Positions 23,065-32,440 of a stretch of 64,000 nt of DNA are shown piece after piece; positions within the stretch are counted from its first letter, which is position 1; every line of letters starts with the position of its first letter. The notes beneath the pieces are model-generated. The model ran no database searches and was not told where the DNA came from. It worked only from the letters and a program-made list of their open reading frames with translations. The stretch comes from Arthrobacter sp. YD4 (GTDB taxonomy: Bacteria > Actinomycetota > Actinomycetes > Actinomycetales > Micrococcaceae), in the NCBI RefSeq assembly GCF_030410515.1, contig NZ_JAUHHD010000006.1, positions 62,001 through 126,000 of the forward strand, given 5' to 3'. A program made the translations under genes and the position numbers.

Positions 23065-24150
23065 ATGACCGATTTCATCCCCACCCCCACCGTCCCGGCG
23101 CCGGACATCGTCCGCTGCGCCTACATGGAAATCGTCGTCACCGACCTCGCGGCATCCCGCGCGTTCTACGTGGATCTGCTCGGCCTGCACGTGACCGAGG
23201 AGGACGAGAACGCCATCTACCTGCGCTCCCTCGAGGAGTTCATCCACCACAACCTGGTGCTGCGCAAGGGACCGGTGGCCGCCGTCGCCGCCTTCGCCTA
23301 CCGGGTGAAGTCCCCCGCCGAGGTGGACGCCGCCGAGGCCTACTACCGAGAGCTCGGCTGCAGGGTGGAGCGCCGCAAGGAGGGCTTCACCAAGGGCATC
23401 GGCGACGCCGTCCGGGTCGAGGACCCGCTGGGCTTCCCCTACGAGTTCTTCTACGAGGTGGAGCACGTCGAGCGCCTCACCCAGCGCTACGACCTGTACT
23501 CCGCCGGCGAACTGGTGCGCCTGGACCACTTCAACCAGGTCACCCCGGACGTCCCCCGCGGCCGCAAGTACCTGGAGGACCTGGGCTTCCGGGTCTCCGA
23601 GGACATCAAGGACTCCGACGGCGTCACCTACGCCGCCTGGATGCACCGCAAGCAGACCGTGCACGACACCGCCCTGACCGGCGGCAACGGCCCGCGCATG
23701 CACCACGTCGCGTTCGCCACGCACGAGAAGCACAACATCATCCAGATCTGCGACAAGATGGGCGCCCTGCGGATCAGCGACCGGATCGAGCGCGGCCCGG
23801 GCCGGCACGGCGTCTCCAACGCCTTCTACCTCTACATCCTGGACCCGGACGGGCACCGGATCGAGATCTACACCCAGGACTACTACACCGGCGACCCGGA
23901 CAACCCCACCATCACCTGGGATGTGCACGACAACCAGCGCCGCGACTGGTGGGGCAACCCGGTGGTCCCGTCCTGGTACACCGAGGCGTCCCTGGTCCTG
24001 GACCTGGACGGCAACCCGCAGCCGGTCATCGAGCGCACCGACGCCTCGGAAATGGCCGTCACGGTCGGCGCCGATGGCTTCTCCTACACCCGCAAGGACG
24101 GCTCCCCCGAGGGCGACCGGACCGGGTTCAAGCTCGGCGCGCAGCTCTGA
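23065..24150 (+). CDS. hpaD: homoprotocatechuate 2,3-dioxygenase
   Basis: 361 residues, a type I extradiol (vicinal-oxygen-chelate) dioxygenase. With the ATG at 23065 the metal ligands fall at His155 (LDHFNQ), His214 (MHHVAF) and Glu267 (HRIEIYTQDY), and the second-sphere residues at Trp192, His200, Arg243, His248 and Tyr257. This is the numbering of B. fuscum HPCD, giving high confidence in both start and function: oxidative cleavage of 3,4-dihydroxyphenylacetate to CHMS. The Fe- and Mn-dependent forms (HPCD versus Arthrobacter MndD) cannot be told apart from these residues. The leader GAAGAGAGAC provides the ribosome site. Confidence 0.96.
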   Translation: MTDFIPTPTVPAPDIVRCAYMEIVVTDLAASRAFYVDLLGLHVTEEDENAIYLRSLEEFIHHNLVLRKGPVAAVAAFAYRVKSPAEVDAAEAYYRELGCRVERRKEGFTKGIGDAVRVEDPLGFPYEFFYEVEHVERLTQRYDLYSAGELVRLDHFNQVTPDVPRGRKYLEDLGFRVSEDIKDSDGVTYAAWMHRKQTVHDTALTGGNGPRMHHVAFATHEKHNIIQICDKMGALRISDRIERGPGRHGVSNAFYLYILDPDGHRIEIYTQDYYTGDPDNPTITWDVHDNQRRDWWGNPVVPSWYTEASLVLDLDGNPQPVIERTDASEMAVTVGADGFSYTRKDGSPEGDRTGFKLGAQL

Positions 24151-24152
24151 CC

Positions 24153-24938
24153 ATGATGGAGCAGGCGGCGATCGAGGCGATCGCAGACGAACTGGTCGAC
24201 GCGGGCCGGACCCGCACCCCGGTGCCCCGGCTGACGGCGCGGTACCCGGAGATGACGGTGGAGGACTCCTACGCCGTGCAGCGGCTCTGGCGGCGCCGCA
24301 ACGAGGACGCCGGCAGGACCCTGGTGGGCCGGAAGATCGGCCTGACCTCCAAGGCGATGCAGGCGGCCACAGGCATCACCGAACCGGACTACGGTGCGAT
24401 CTTCGATGACATGGTGCTGGAGACCGGCTGCTCCGTGCCGTGGGACCGGTACACCCACCCGCGGGTGGAGGTGGAGCTCGCGTTCGTGCTCAAGGACGGG
24501 CTCAAGGGCCCCGGCGTGACGCTCTTCGACGTGCTGCGGGCCACCGAATACGTGGTGCCGGCACTGGAGATCCTGGACTCACGGATCGAGATGGAGGGAC
24601 GGACCATCGTGGACACCATCGCGGACAACGCCGCGATGGGCGCCATGGTGGTGGGCGGCAACCCGGTAAAGCCGGGCGACGTCGACCTCCGTTGGGTCTC
24701 CGCCATCCTCTACAAGAACCAGACCGTCGAGGAAACCGGCGTCGCCGCCGGCGTCCTGGACCACCCGGCCAACGGGGTGCACTGGCTGGCGAACAAGATC
24801 GCCGCCCACGGGGACGCCCTGGAAGCCGGGGACATCATCCTGGCCGGATCCTTCACTCGCCCGCTCTGGGTCTACCGGGGCGACACCGTCCACGCCGACT
24901 ACGGACCGCTGGGAGCCGTGACATGCCGTTTCGACTAG
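24153..24938 (+). CDS. hpaH: 2-oxo-hept-4-ene-1,7-dioate hydratase
   Basis: 261 residues, HpaH/MhpD family (related to FAH): [20 protein letters not shown], then [20 protein letters not shown] with the metal-binding Glu pair, and [20 protein letters not shown] near the end. It adds water to the decarboxylated, isomerised intermediate before aldol cleavage. It starts 2 bases after the dioxygenase stop and overlaps the aldolase gene by 16 bases, consistent with a tightly coupled operon. Confidence 0.93.
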   Translation: MMEQAAIEAIADELVDAGRTRTPVPRLTARYPEMTVEDSYAVQRLWRRRNEDAGRTLVGRKIGLTSKAMQAATGITEPDYGAIFDDMVLETGCSVPWDRYTHPRVEVELAFVLKDGLKGPGVTLFDVLRATEYVVPALEILDSRIEMEGRTIVDTIADNAAMGAMVVGGNPVKPGDVDLRWVSAILYKNQTVEETGVAAGVLDHPANGVHWLANKIAAHGDALEAGDIILAGSFTRPLWVYRGDTVHADYGPLGAVTCRFD

Positions 24939-25774
24939 AAGAAACCTTCCGCGACGCCCTCCACCGCCGGGCCGAAGGGGTCCGGCCCCTGGCGGGCATG
25001 TGGGTCTGCTCCGGCAGCCCGCTGATCGCCGAACTCTGCGCCGGCTCCGGCCTGGACTGGCTGCTGGTGGACGCCGAGCACAGCCCCAACGGGCTGGAAT
25101 CCATCCTGGCCCAGCTCCAGGCCGTCCACGGCTACCCGGTCCACACCATGGTCCGGCCGCCGGTCAACGACACCGTCCTGATCAAGCAGTACCTGGACCT
25201 GGGCGTGCAGAACCTGCTGATTCCCATGGTCAACTCCGCGGCGGAGGCCGAAGCCGCGGTGGCCGCCACGCGCTACCCGCCGCAGGGAGTCCGCGGGGTG
25301 GGCTCCGCCCTTGCCCGCGCCGCGCGCTGGAACCGGGTCCCGGACTACCTCGCCCGGGCCGGGGAGACCATCAGCGTCACGGTCCAGATCGAGTCCACGG
25401 CCGCCGTGGATGCGGTGGCGGACATCCTCGCCGTCGACGGCGTGGACGCCATCTTCCTGGGCCCCTCGGACCTCGCCGCCTCGATGGGGCTGCTGGGACA
25501 GCAGGAGCACCCCGACGTCGTCGCCGCCGTCGAACGCTGCCTCGCCGCGGCGCGGGAGGCCGGGAAACCCGCGGGCGTCAACGCCTTCAACCCGGCGACG
25601 GCGGACCGCTACCGGGCGGCCGGAGCTGCCTTCATCCTGGTGGGCGCCGACGTCGCGCTCCTGGCCCGGGGTTCCGAGGCGCTCGCCGCCCGGTTCTGCG
25701 TGGACGGCCCTTCTGGAGAACACACGGTGGCGGACGACGGCGCCGCGGCGGGCGGCGGGACGGCCAGCTACTGA
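24923..25774 (+). CDS. hpaI: 4-hydroxy-2-oxoheptanedioate aldolase
   Basis: 283 residues of the HpcH/HpaI class II aldolases: base region LLVDAEHSPNG, MVRPP, metal Glu in QIESTAAVDAV and metal Asp in IFLGPSDLAASMG. It releases pyruvate and succinic semialdehyde, the final step of the pathway. A Gly/Ala-rich C-terminal tail of ~25 residues follows the barrel. No separate HpaF isomerase gene is present, so that step must be non-enzymatic, done by the FAH-RraA fusion, or encoded elsewhere. It is last in the operon; a 149-base gap follows. Confidence 0.93.
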   Translation: MPFRLEETFRDALHRRAEGVRPLAGMWVCSGSPLIAELCAGSGLDWLLVDAEHSPNGLESILAQLQAVHGYPVHTMVRPPVNDTVLIKQYLDLGVQNLLIPMVNSAAEAEAAVAATRYPPQGVRGVGSALARAARWNRVPDYLARAGETISVTVQIESTAAVDAVADILAVDGVDAIFLGPSDLAASMGLLGQQEHPDVVAAVERCLAAAREAGKPAGVNAFNPATADRYRAAGAAFILVGADVALLARGSEALAARFCVDGPSGEHTVADDGAAAGGGTASY

Positions 25775-25923
25775 GGCCGCCGGAGGGGCCGCCGGAGCCC
25801 GCAAATTTTACGGCGGCCCTAAACTTTTCGGTGAGGAATACCGGCCGAAAATCCGCGGAATACCGGGGTACGCTGGGAGCTGATCCGGGCCCGGCGAGGC
25901 CACATCCAGCCAGGAGTTTTTCC

Positions 25924-27093
25924 GTGTCCCAGCACGCACCATCCAACCAAAACCACGCCCACGGCGACGCCCGGCCGGCCGGCTCCGGCCACACCCCGGC
26001 AGCGTCGATGACGGAGCACAAGCCCGCCGATATACGGCGCTGGCGCCAGTACTTGGCCGACGAACGCGCCGAGGCCCGCGTCTACCGGGAACTGGCCCAG
26101 AACCGCAGCGGCGAGGAACGCGCCATCCTGCTGGCCCTGGCCGAGGCCGAGGGCCGGCACGAGGCGCACTGGCTGCAGCTGCTCGGCGAGCACGCCGGCC
26201 GGCCGCGTCCGGCGTCGCTGCGCAGCCAGCTGCTGGGCTTCCTGGCCCGGCACTTCGGCTCGGTGTTCGTCCTGGCCCTGGCACAGCGGGCCGAGAGCCG
26301 CTCCCCCTACGCCAACGACCCGTCCGCCACCCCGGCCATGGTCGCGGACGAACAGATCCACGAGGAGGTGGTCCGGGGCCTGGCAACCCGCGGCCGCAAC
26401 CGGCTCGCCGGCAGCTTCCGCGCCGCCGTGTTCGGCGCCAACGACGGACTGGTTAGCAATCTCTCCCTGGTCATGGGCATGGCGGCGTCCGGCGTCGGCA
26501 GCTCCGTGGTGCTGCTCAGCGGCGTCGCGGGCCTCCTGGCCGGTGCGCTGTCCATGGGCGCCGGCGAGTTCATTTCCGTCCGCTCCCAGCGTGAGCTGCT
26601 GGCCGCCACCCGGCCCACCCAGATCACCCTCGCCGCTGCGCCATCCCTGGACATCGAGCACAACGAACTCGTCCTCGTCTACCTGGCCCGCGGCATGTCC
26701 CGGGAGGCCGCCGAGCACCGCGTCGCCGAGCGGATGGGCCTGCTGGACTGCGACTGCGATCCGAGCCTCTCGCTCCAGCCGGAACTGCCCGAGGCCGAGG
26801 ACCAGCACGAGGCCGTCGGCACGGCCTGGGGCGCGGCGGCCTCGAGCTTCTGCTTCTTCGCCTCCGGCGCGATCATCCCGATCATCCCGTTCGTCCTGGG
26901 CATGACCGGCATCGGCGCCCTGGTGGTCTCCGCCGGCCTGGTCGGCATCGCGCTGCTGCTGACCGGCGGCGTCGTGGGCCTGCTCTCCGGCACCTCCCCG
27001 GTCACCCGCGGCCTGCGCCAGCTGGCGATCGGCCTGGGCGCCGCCGCCGTCACCTACCTGCTGGGCCTGGTCTTCGGCGCGGTGGTCGGCTAG
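25924..27093 (+). CDS. ferritin-like/VIT1 membrane iron transporter (MbfA-like)
   Basis: 389 residues. A four-helix ferritin-like domain (about residues 38-150) carries two ExxH di-iron motifs, EGRH at 76-79 and EQIH at 143-146. It is followed by a CCC1/VIT1-type transporter domain: AVFGANDGLVSNLSLVMGMA, GALSMGAGEFISVRSQRELL and three more helices. The combination matches MbfA, a membrane ferritin that exports iron in alphaproteobacteria. Mn or Fe export or sequestration protecting against oxidative stress is the expected role. The GTG at 25924 has AGGAG seven bases upstream; an internal ATG (residue 30) is less well placed. A His-rich tail precedes the ferritin domain. Confidence 0.88.
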   Translation: MSQHAPSNQNHAHGDARPAGSGHTPAASMTEHKPADIRRWRQYLADERAEARVYRELAQNRSGEERAILLALAEAEGRHEAHWLQLLGEHAGRPRPASLRSQLLGFLARHFGSVFVLALAQRAESRSPYANDPSATPAMVADEQIHEEVVRGLATRGRNRLAGSFRAAVFGANDGLVSNLSLVMGMAASGVGSSVVLLSGVAGLLAGALSMGAGEFISVRSQRELLAATRPTQITLAAAPSLDIEHNELVLVYLARGMSREAAEHRVAERMGLLDCDCDPSLSLQPELPEAEDQHEAVGTAWGAAASSFCFFASGAIIPIIPFVLGMTGIGALVVSAGLVGIALLLTGGVVGLLSGTSPVTRGLRQLAIGLGAAAVTYLLGLVFGAVVG

Positions 27094-28052
27094 TGGAAGA
27101 CCCGGGCCCCCGGAACCGGCCGCCGCGGCACAGCCGTGCCGCCGGCGGCTTCCGGGCGGCCCGGAACCTGGCGGCCGTCGCGTTCATCGCGGTGGCCGCT
27201 TTCGCTACCGCCGGGCTGGTCTACAACGATCCCCGGCTGACCGAGCTGCTGGGGCTCCCCCACGACTCCACCGCCCGCCGCGTGCCGGGGACCGGGCTGG
27301 GCACCGGGCCCGGCGCCGTCGGACACGCCACGGCCAGCGGCGCCGCCCGGCAGGCCGGGATCCCGGCCGACGGCACCGCCATGGCGGTTCCGCCGCCCGG
27401 CTACGAGGAACAGGACCAGCCCCTCGGGCAGGCCCGCAAACCCGCGGCGGCCAGCAGCTCCTTCAAGTTCCTGGCCACCAACCCGGACGGCGGACCGGTG
27501 GGCTACTCGCCCTGCCGTCCCCTGCATTACGTGGTCAACGCCGCCCTGGCCCCGGCCGGGGCGGAACGTTTGGTGGAGGATGCCATCGCCGCCGTCGCCG
27601 CCGCGACCGGGATCAGGTTCGTCAGCGACGGCTCCACCACCGAACTGCCGTCCCAGACCCGAGCCCCCTACCAGAACGACGCTTACGGCGACCGCTGGGC
27701 GCCCCTGCTGATCACCTGGACGACGCCGGAGCAGGCGCCCCAGCTGGAGGGCCCCGTGATCGGCACCGGCGGCAGCACGCACTTCAGTTTTGGGGGCGGC
27801 CCCAAGACCTACGTCACCGGCAGCCTGGAACTGGACGCCCCGCAGATCACCGAGGAACTGCAGCGCGGCGACGGGTCCTCCTACGCCACCGCCGTCATCC
27901 TGCACGAACTGGGCCACGTCATGGGCCTGGAGCACGTGACCGACCCGGACCAGCTGATGTATCCGGAGATCGGCGCCCCGGACGGGCTCGCCGCCGGCGA
28001 CCTGAACGGCCTGTACGAACTCGGCCGCGTCCCCTGCCGCAAGGACCTCTAG
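27093..28052 (+). CDS. membrane-anchored matrixin-like metalloprotease
   Basis: 319 residues. A basic N terminus and one hydrophobic segment (about 25-43) anchor or export it. A Pro/Gly-rich linker follows, and a C-terminal domain ends in the metzincin zinc site HELGHVMGLEH (271-281). The M downstream in DQLMYPEIG is a plausible Met-turn. Similar matrixin-like proteins are widespread in actinobacteria with unknown substrates. The GTG start shares one base with the stop of the ferritin/VIT1 gene, so translation is coupled, and the two may function together at the membrane. Confidence 0.85.
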   Translation: MEDPGPRNRPPRHSRAAGGFRAARNLAAVAFIAVAAFATAGLVYNDPRLTELLGLPHDSTARRVPGTGLGTGPGAVGHATASGAARQAGIPADGTAMAVPPPGYEEQDQPLGQARKPAAASSSFKFLATNPDGGPVGYSPCRPLHYVVNAALAPAGAERLVEDAIAAVAAATGIRFVSDGSTTELPSQTRAPYQNDAYGDRWAPLLITWTTPEQAPQLEGPVIGTGGSTHFSFGGGPKTYVTGSLELDAPQITEELQRGDGSSYATAVILHELGHVMGLEHVTDPDQLMYPEIGAPDGLAAGDLNGLYELGRVPCRKDL

Positions 28053-28055
28053 GGC

Positions 28056-29189
28056 TCAGGAGGCCAGGACGGCCAGCGCCTCTTCGACCGAGTCCACCAG
28101 GAAAATCCGCCGTTCCATCTGCCGGCCCGAGGCGATGCTCTGCAGCAACGGCCATGCCGGGTAGCGGCGCAGCCAGTGCTCCCGCCCCACCAAGACCATG
28201 GGCGTGATGGTTTCCGGCGCCCCGTAGTAGTTTTCGCAGGCGTCCTGGAAGATCTCCTGGATGGTGCCGCCGGAACCGGGCAGGAACACGATCCCGCCGT
28301 TGCACAGCTCCAGCAGGACCGCCTCGCGGATGGAGTTCGCGAAGTACTTGGCGATGTGGGTGGCGAAGTAGTTGGGCGGTTCGTGCCCGTAGAACCAGGT
28401 GGGAATGCCCAGCGACGGCGTCCCGTCCGGGTGGCGTTCGACGACGGCGGCGGCCGCCCGGGCCCAGGCCGACACGGAGGGCCGGAAACCCGGCACCGCG
28501 GCCAGGTCCGCCAGCGCCTGCCGGAAGTCGGGTTCGGCCGCCCCGCTGAGGTAGGCGCCCAGGTTGGCGGCCTCCATGGCGCCCGGGCCGCCGCCGGTGG
28601 CCACCAGCCGCCCCGCCCCGGCGAGAAGCCGCCCGAGCAGCGCGGCCTCCGTGAAGCCGGCCGATCCCCGGGTGGCGGCGTGGCCGCCCATCACCCCAAC
28701 CAGGGTCTTGCCCCGGGCCGCGTCCGAGCGGGTGAATTCCTCCAGGGCGTCCCCGATCGCGTGGTCGTGGAGGGCGGCGGCGAGGGTGGCATCGAGCCGG
28801 CGGCGCTGCCCGGAGTGGATGCTCCAGTGGTAGATCCGGGCGTCCGGGGTGTCCTCGTAGCGGGTCTCCGCGATGCCGGCGTAGAGCTCCTCCGGGGTGT
28901 ACAGCGTTCCGCGGTAAGGGTTGAACGGCACCTTTTCCAGCCTGGGGAAGATCAGCGCGCCGCCGGCCCGGAGCATGGCCTCGACCCCGTCGTCGAAGGT
29001 GCAGCCCAGGAAGACGGCGCCCTGGACGTCGGCGGCTTCCAGCGCCGCGCGCCGGCCGCGGAGGTCCAGGGACTGCAGGTGCCAGCCGTGGAGGGATCGG
29101 GCGCCGCCGGACACCAGCCGGTCAAAGCTCTCCAGGCTCTCGACCTCGAGGGTGCGGGGGCTGGGGTGCAGGCTGCGGGCGGCGCTCAT
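28056..29189 (-). CDS. LOG-family nucleotide-binding protein, long form
   Basis: 377 residues. The core Rossmann fold carries GVMGGHAATRGS, GGGPGAMEAANLGAYL and PGSGGTIQE, the last close to the PGGxGTxxE of cytokinin-riboside phosphoribohydrolases (LOG). A ~150-residue N-terminal part (pentapeptide-like LQSLDLRGRRAALEAADVQG) and the longer insertions mark the larger, poorly understood subgroup, so a nucleotide N-glycosidase activity is possible but unproven. It is convergent with the metalloprotease gene, with only 3 bases between the stops. Confidence 0.8.
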   Translation of the reverse strand: MSAARSLHPSPRTLEVESLESFDRLVSGGARSLHGWHLQSLDLRGRRAALEAADVQGAVFLGCTFDDGVEAMLRAGGALIFPRLEKVPFNPYRGTLYTPEELYAGIAETRYEDTPDARIYHWSIHSGQRRRLDATLAAALHDHAIGDALEEFTRSDAARGKTLVGVMGGHAATRGSAGFTEAALLGRLLAGAGRLVATGGGPGAMEAANLGAYLSGAAEPDFRQALADLAAVPGFRPSVSAWARAAAAVVERHPDGTPSLGIPTWFYGHEPPNYFATHIAKYFANSIREAVLLELCNGGIVFLPGSGGTIQEIFQDACENYYGAPETITPMVLVGREHWLRRYPAWPLLQSIASGRQMERRIFLVDSVEEALAVLAS

Positions 29190-29195
29190 CCGGCA

Positions 29196-29684
29196 CTACG
29201 CCCGGGCGTCCGGGGCGGGTACGTCCTGGGCGCGCCGCTCGGACAGGTACCGGTCCAGCCGGGCCAGGGTCTGCTCCAGGTTGGCGGGGTGTCGGCGCAG
29301 GTAGCCGGCCAGGCGCAGCAGGAACCGTCCCCGGACCGCGCGGGCGTCCCACTGTTCGGTGACCAGGGTGCCCGCGACCCCGGACTCGGTGGCCGGTTCC
29401 AGCAGGTACCGCCAGATGTGGCCGTAGAAGTGCCGCCAGGCGATGCGCCGGCCCTCCTCAAACTCACAGACGGTATTGAGGATCTTGTAGTCCACCCCGA
29501 TCTTCATCTCCATGCCGAACCGGGCGCCGGGTCCCAGCCGTTCCGGTCCACGCGGCTGGGCGCCCTTCACGGTGCCGGAGCCGTCGATCTCGCTGTGCAG
29601 GGCGGGAGTGGCCAGCACCTCGAAGATCTCGTCCGGGGAGGCTGCGATGAAACGGCTGCGGGAGACCATGTAGCGGTTGTTCAT
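29196..29684 (-). CDS. SRPBCC-family protein
   Basis: 162 residues with the START/Bet v1-like pattern: SRSRFIAASPDEIFEVLATP at the start, a series of strands (FGMEMKIGVDYKILNTVCEF, RRIAWRHFYGHIWRYLLEP) and a long C-terminal helix (RGRFLLRLAGYLRRHPANLE). Such proteins bind hydrophobic ligands; no specific ligand can be named. It precedes the LOG gene by 6 bases on the same strand, so they are probably cotranscribed. Confidence 0.8.
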   Translation of the reverse strand: MNNRYMVSRSRFIAASPDEIFEVLATPALHSEIDGSGTVKGAQPRGPERLGPGARFGMEMKIGVDYKILNTVCEFEEGRRIAWRHFYGHIWRYLLEPATESGVAGTLVTEQWDARAVRGRFLLRLAGYLRRHPANLEQTLARLDRYLSERRAQDVPAPDARA

Positions 29685-29758
29685 CCGGCCATCGTAGCCT
29701 CCGGCGCGCGGCGGGAGGGGCGCCGCGGCGGGGCCGGGAACGTGGTGCAGAATGAGGC

Positions 29759-30535
29759 ATGCAGATTCCGACCTCATCCGCCGGAGGACCCCGCATCGGG
29801 GTGCCCGTCCGGCTCAGCAGTTCCTCCGACCCGGACCCCAGGGTGGGCGAGGCGAACGACCTCTTCGACTACATCGTGGCGCTCCTGCGCGGGGCCGGCG
29901 GAGAGCCGGTGCTCCTAACGGATGCGACGGGCGTTCGCGGGCTCGACGGCGTCATCCTGCCCGGCGGCGGAGACCTGGACCCGGCGCTCTACGGGGAGAC
30001 CGACGGCGGCACCTGCTACGACGTGAACGCGGCCCAGGACGAGCTGGACCTCGCGGTGGCGCGGGAGGCGATGGACGGCGGCGTTCCGGTGCTGGGCATC
30101 TGCCGGGGGCACCAGCTGCTGAACGTGCTCTACGGCGGCACCCTGGTCCAGGACATGGACCCGGGCGCGGTGCCGCATCGGGAGGCCGTCCCGTCCGACG
30201 ATCCGGTTCACGACGCCGGACCGTGGGCCTGGCACGACGTGGACATCGTGGCCGGATCGAAGGTCGCCGCCCTGTACGCCGGTTGGAATCCGGAGCGGGT
30301 CAGGATCGCCTCCGGACACCATCAGGCCGTCGCCCGGGTGGGCAACGGCCTGGTGGTCACGGCTCTCGCCGATGACGGGACTGTGGAGGCGCTGGAGGAT
30401 CCGGCGCGCTGGGTGGCCTCGGTGCAGTGGCACCCCGAAGCCGCAGAACTTCCCGAGGGCGAGCGGCTGGCGCCGTTCGCGGCGTTCGTGGCGGTGTGCC
30501 GGCAGCGGGTGCCGGCAGACCGGGCGGGAGCCTAG
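29759..30535 (+). CDS. class I glutamine-amidotransferase-like hydrolase (PuuD type)
   Basis: 258 residues of peptidase C26. GVILPGGGDLDPALYG is the entrance loop, VLGICRGHQLLNVLYGG holds the nucleophilic Cys, and VQWHPEAAE the catalytic His-Glu. The family splits gamma-glutamyl-GABA in putrescine degradation or similar gamma-glutamyl amides. No putrescine-pathway partner is adjacent, so the substrate is inferred only at family level. Its stop codon overlaps that of the convergent MFS gene (shared CTAG). Confidence 0.87.
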   Translation: MQIPTSSAGGPRIGVPVRLSSSSDPDPRVGEANDLFDYIVALLRGAGGEPVLLTDATGVRGLDGVILPGGGDLDPALYGETDGGTCYDVNAAQDELDLAVAREAMDGGVPVLGICRGHQLLNVLYGGTLVQDMDPGAVPHREAVPSDDPVHDAGPWAWHDVDIVAGSKVAALYAGWNPERVRIASGHHQAVARVGNGLVVTALADDGTVEALEDPARWVASVQWHPEAAELPEGERLAPFAAFVAVCRQRVPADRAGA

Positions 30536-31821
30536 GCCCGGCCCGCGGCCACGGCTTCGGCGGTTTCCGCGGGGGCGGCGGCGCCGGCGTCGTCGTTCAT
30601 GGCCCCGTCGTTAGTGTCCCCGGCGTTAGTACCCGCGGTCCCCGCGGTGGCGTTCCGTGCCCGCTTCGCGGCGCCGGCGGCGGCGACGGCCATCACCACG
30701 AGCCCGGCCAGCGTGGTGGCCGCGCCCGCCCAGATCGGGGAGGTGTAACCCAGGCCGGCGGTGATGGTGAAGCCGCCCAGCCAGGCGCCCAGGGCGTTGC
30801 CGACGTTGAACGCGCCGATGTTGGCGCCCGAGGCCAGCGTGGGGGCGCTGTCCGCGTACTTCATGACGCGCATCTGCAGGCCGGGGACAGTGGCGAAGCC
30901 GAAGCCGCCCAGCAGCACCATGGAGGCGATGGTCATCGGCGGGTTGGCGGCAGTGAGAGCGAAGACCACGAGCACCACGACGAGGGCAGCGAGCACCACC
31001 AGCAGGGTGCGGTCCACGTTCCGGTCGGCGGCCTTGCCGCCGATGGTGTTGCCGATGAACAGTCCCACGCCGAAGAGGATCAGCAGCCACGGGACGGTCG
31101 CGGCGGAGAAGCCGGTGACCTCGGTCAGCGTGAAGGCGATGTAGGTGAAGGCGCCGAACATGCCGCCGTAACCCAGGATGGTGACCAGGATGGACAGCCA
31201 GACCTGCCCGGACCGGAAGGCACGGAGCTCTCCGCGCAAACCGCCTGCGGTAGAACCAGCGCCGGTGTCGCCGGCGCCGGTCCGCGGGACCAGGGCCAGG
31301 ATGCCGGCCAGTGCCAGGACACCGATGACGGTGATGGCCCAGAAGGTGGAGCGCCACCCCGCCGCCTGGCCCAGCATGGTGCCGAAGGGGACGCCCAGGA
31401 CGTTCGCGGCGGTCAGGCCGGTGAACATGATGGCGATGGCGCCGGCCTTCTTGGTAGGCGCGACCATGCTGGCGGCGACCACCGCGCCGATGCCGAAGAA
31501 GGCACCGTGCGCGAGTGCGGCGATGATCCGGCCCACCATCATGACGGTGTAGCCGGGGGCGAGGGCGGAGATGAGGTTGCCGGCGATGAACAAGACCATC
31601 AGGGCGGCCAGCACGGGCTTGCGCTCGAACCGGGTCACGGCGGCGGTCAGGGCCAGCGCCCCCACGACGACGGCGAGCGCGTACCCGGAGATGAGCCAGC
31701 CGGCGACCGCCTCGGTGACGTGGAAATCCGCTGAGACTTGCGGCAGCAGGCCCATGATGACGAACTCGGTGAGTCCGATTCCGAACCCGCCGAGGGCGAG
31801 TGCTATCAGGCCGATAGGCAT
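30532..31821 (-). CDS. DHA1-family MFS exporter
   Basis: 429 residues, 12 helices. The first helix (MPIGLIALALGGFGIGLTEF) and the loop-2 region RFERKPVLAA fit the Cml/YdhP-like DHA1 exporters of drugs or sugars. A ~40-residue hydrophilic Ala/Asp/Thr-rich tail follows helix 12. ATG at 31821 follows AAGGAG by eight bases. It is divergent from a MarR gene with an operator array between them, so MarR control is likely. Confidence 0.88.
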   Translation of the reverse strand: MPIGLIALALGGFGIGLTEFVIMGLLPQVSADFHVTEAVAGWLISGYALAVVVGALALTAAVTRFERKPVLAALMVLFIAGNLISALAPGYTVMMVGRIIAALAHGAFFGIGAVVAASMVAPTKKAGAIAIMFTGLTAANVLGVPFGTMLGQAAGWRSTFWAITVIGVLALAGILALVPRTGAGDTGAGSTAGGLRGELRAFRSGQVWLSILVTILGYGGMFGAFTYIAFTLTEVTGFSAATVPWLLILFGVGLFIGNTIGGKAADRNVDRTLLVVLAALVVVLVVFALTAANPPMTIASMVLLGGFGFATVPGLQMRVMKYADSAPTLASGANIGAFNVGNALGAWLGGFTITAGLGYTSPIWAGAATTLAGLVVMAVAAAGAAKRARNATAGTAGTNAGDTNDGAMNDDAGAAAPAETAEAVAAGRA

Positions 31822-31870
31822 GGATGACTCCTTCGAAAACTGTACTGAAAGTGGGGGGACGCGTAAGCTA

Positions 31871-31926
31871 TTAGTTGCAGACGCGTTATTTATTGTTGCA
31901 CACGCAACTATAGCGCGCAAGCAACT
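31871..31926. promoter_or_regulatory. MarR operator array
   Basis: Three related half-site groups lie between the divergent MFS and MarR genes: TAGTTGC at 31871-31877, the dyad GTTGCACACGCAAC at 31894-31907 (perfect 5-base arms) and GCAACTA at 31920-31926. The region is clearly more A+T-rich than its flanks. Confidence 0.6.
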
Positions 31927-31990
31927 ACTTTGGGTCGGCCGGGCACGGGATGGCGCCGCGGGCGGCCCGATTGGGAAAGGAAGCACACGA

Positions 31991-32440
31991 ATGGGCATCA
32001 AGGACGACGCCGTGGAGGTCCGCGCACAAGGCTGGCGCACCCTCGCGGCCCTGCATGGACTGATCGAGACGGAGCTGGAACGGGCCCTGCAGGCCGAGGC
32101 AAAACTCTCGGTCGTCGAGTACACAGTTCTGGACGCACTCAGCCGCCAGGACGGCTGGCACATGCGGATGCAGCAGCTCGCCCGCGCGACCGCACTGAGC
32201 GCGAGCGCCACCACCCGGCTGGTAAACCGGCTCGAGGACCGGGCCCTGCTGACCCGGATCCTCTGCGACGACGACCGCCGAGGCATCTACACCGAACTCA
32301 CAGCCAGCGGCATCGCGCTCCTGGAGCAGGCCCGGCCCGTCCACGACGGCACACTGGAGCGCGCCCTGGCGGCGGCGCAGGACATCCCGGAACTCGCCCC
32401 GCTGGTGGACGCCCTCCCCCGGCTGCATGCCGTCGCCTGA
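31991..32440 (+). CDS. MarR-family regulator
   Basis: 149 residues: dimerisation helices, winged helix MQQLARATALSASATTRLVN then RLEDRALLTRILCDDDRRGI, and a closing helix. The DDDRRGIYTELT wing is typical MarR. ATG at 31991 follows AAGGAAG. It is divergent from the DHA1 exporter, which it probably represses through the operator array. Confidence 0.88.
   Translation: MGIKDDAVEVRAQGWRTLAALHGLIETELERALQAEAKLSVVEYTVLDALSRQDGWHMRMQQLARATALSASATTRLVNRLEDRALLTRILCDDDRRGIYTELTASGIALLEQARPVHDGTLERALAAAQDIPELAPLVDALPRLHAVA

Noticed and set aside
25775..25797. Direct repeat GGCCGCCGGAG twice after the aldolase gene
   Set aside because: Two adjacent 11-base copies in G+C-rich DNA can arise by chance, and no dyad or conserved context supports a function.
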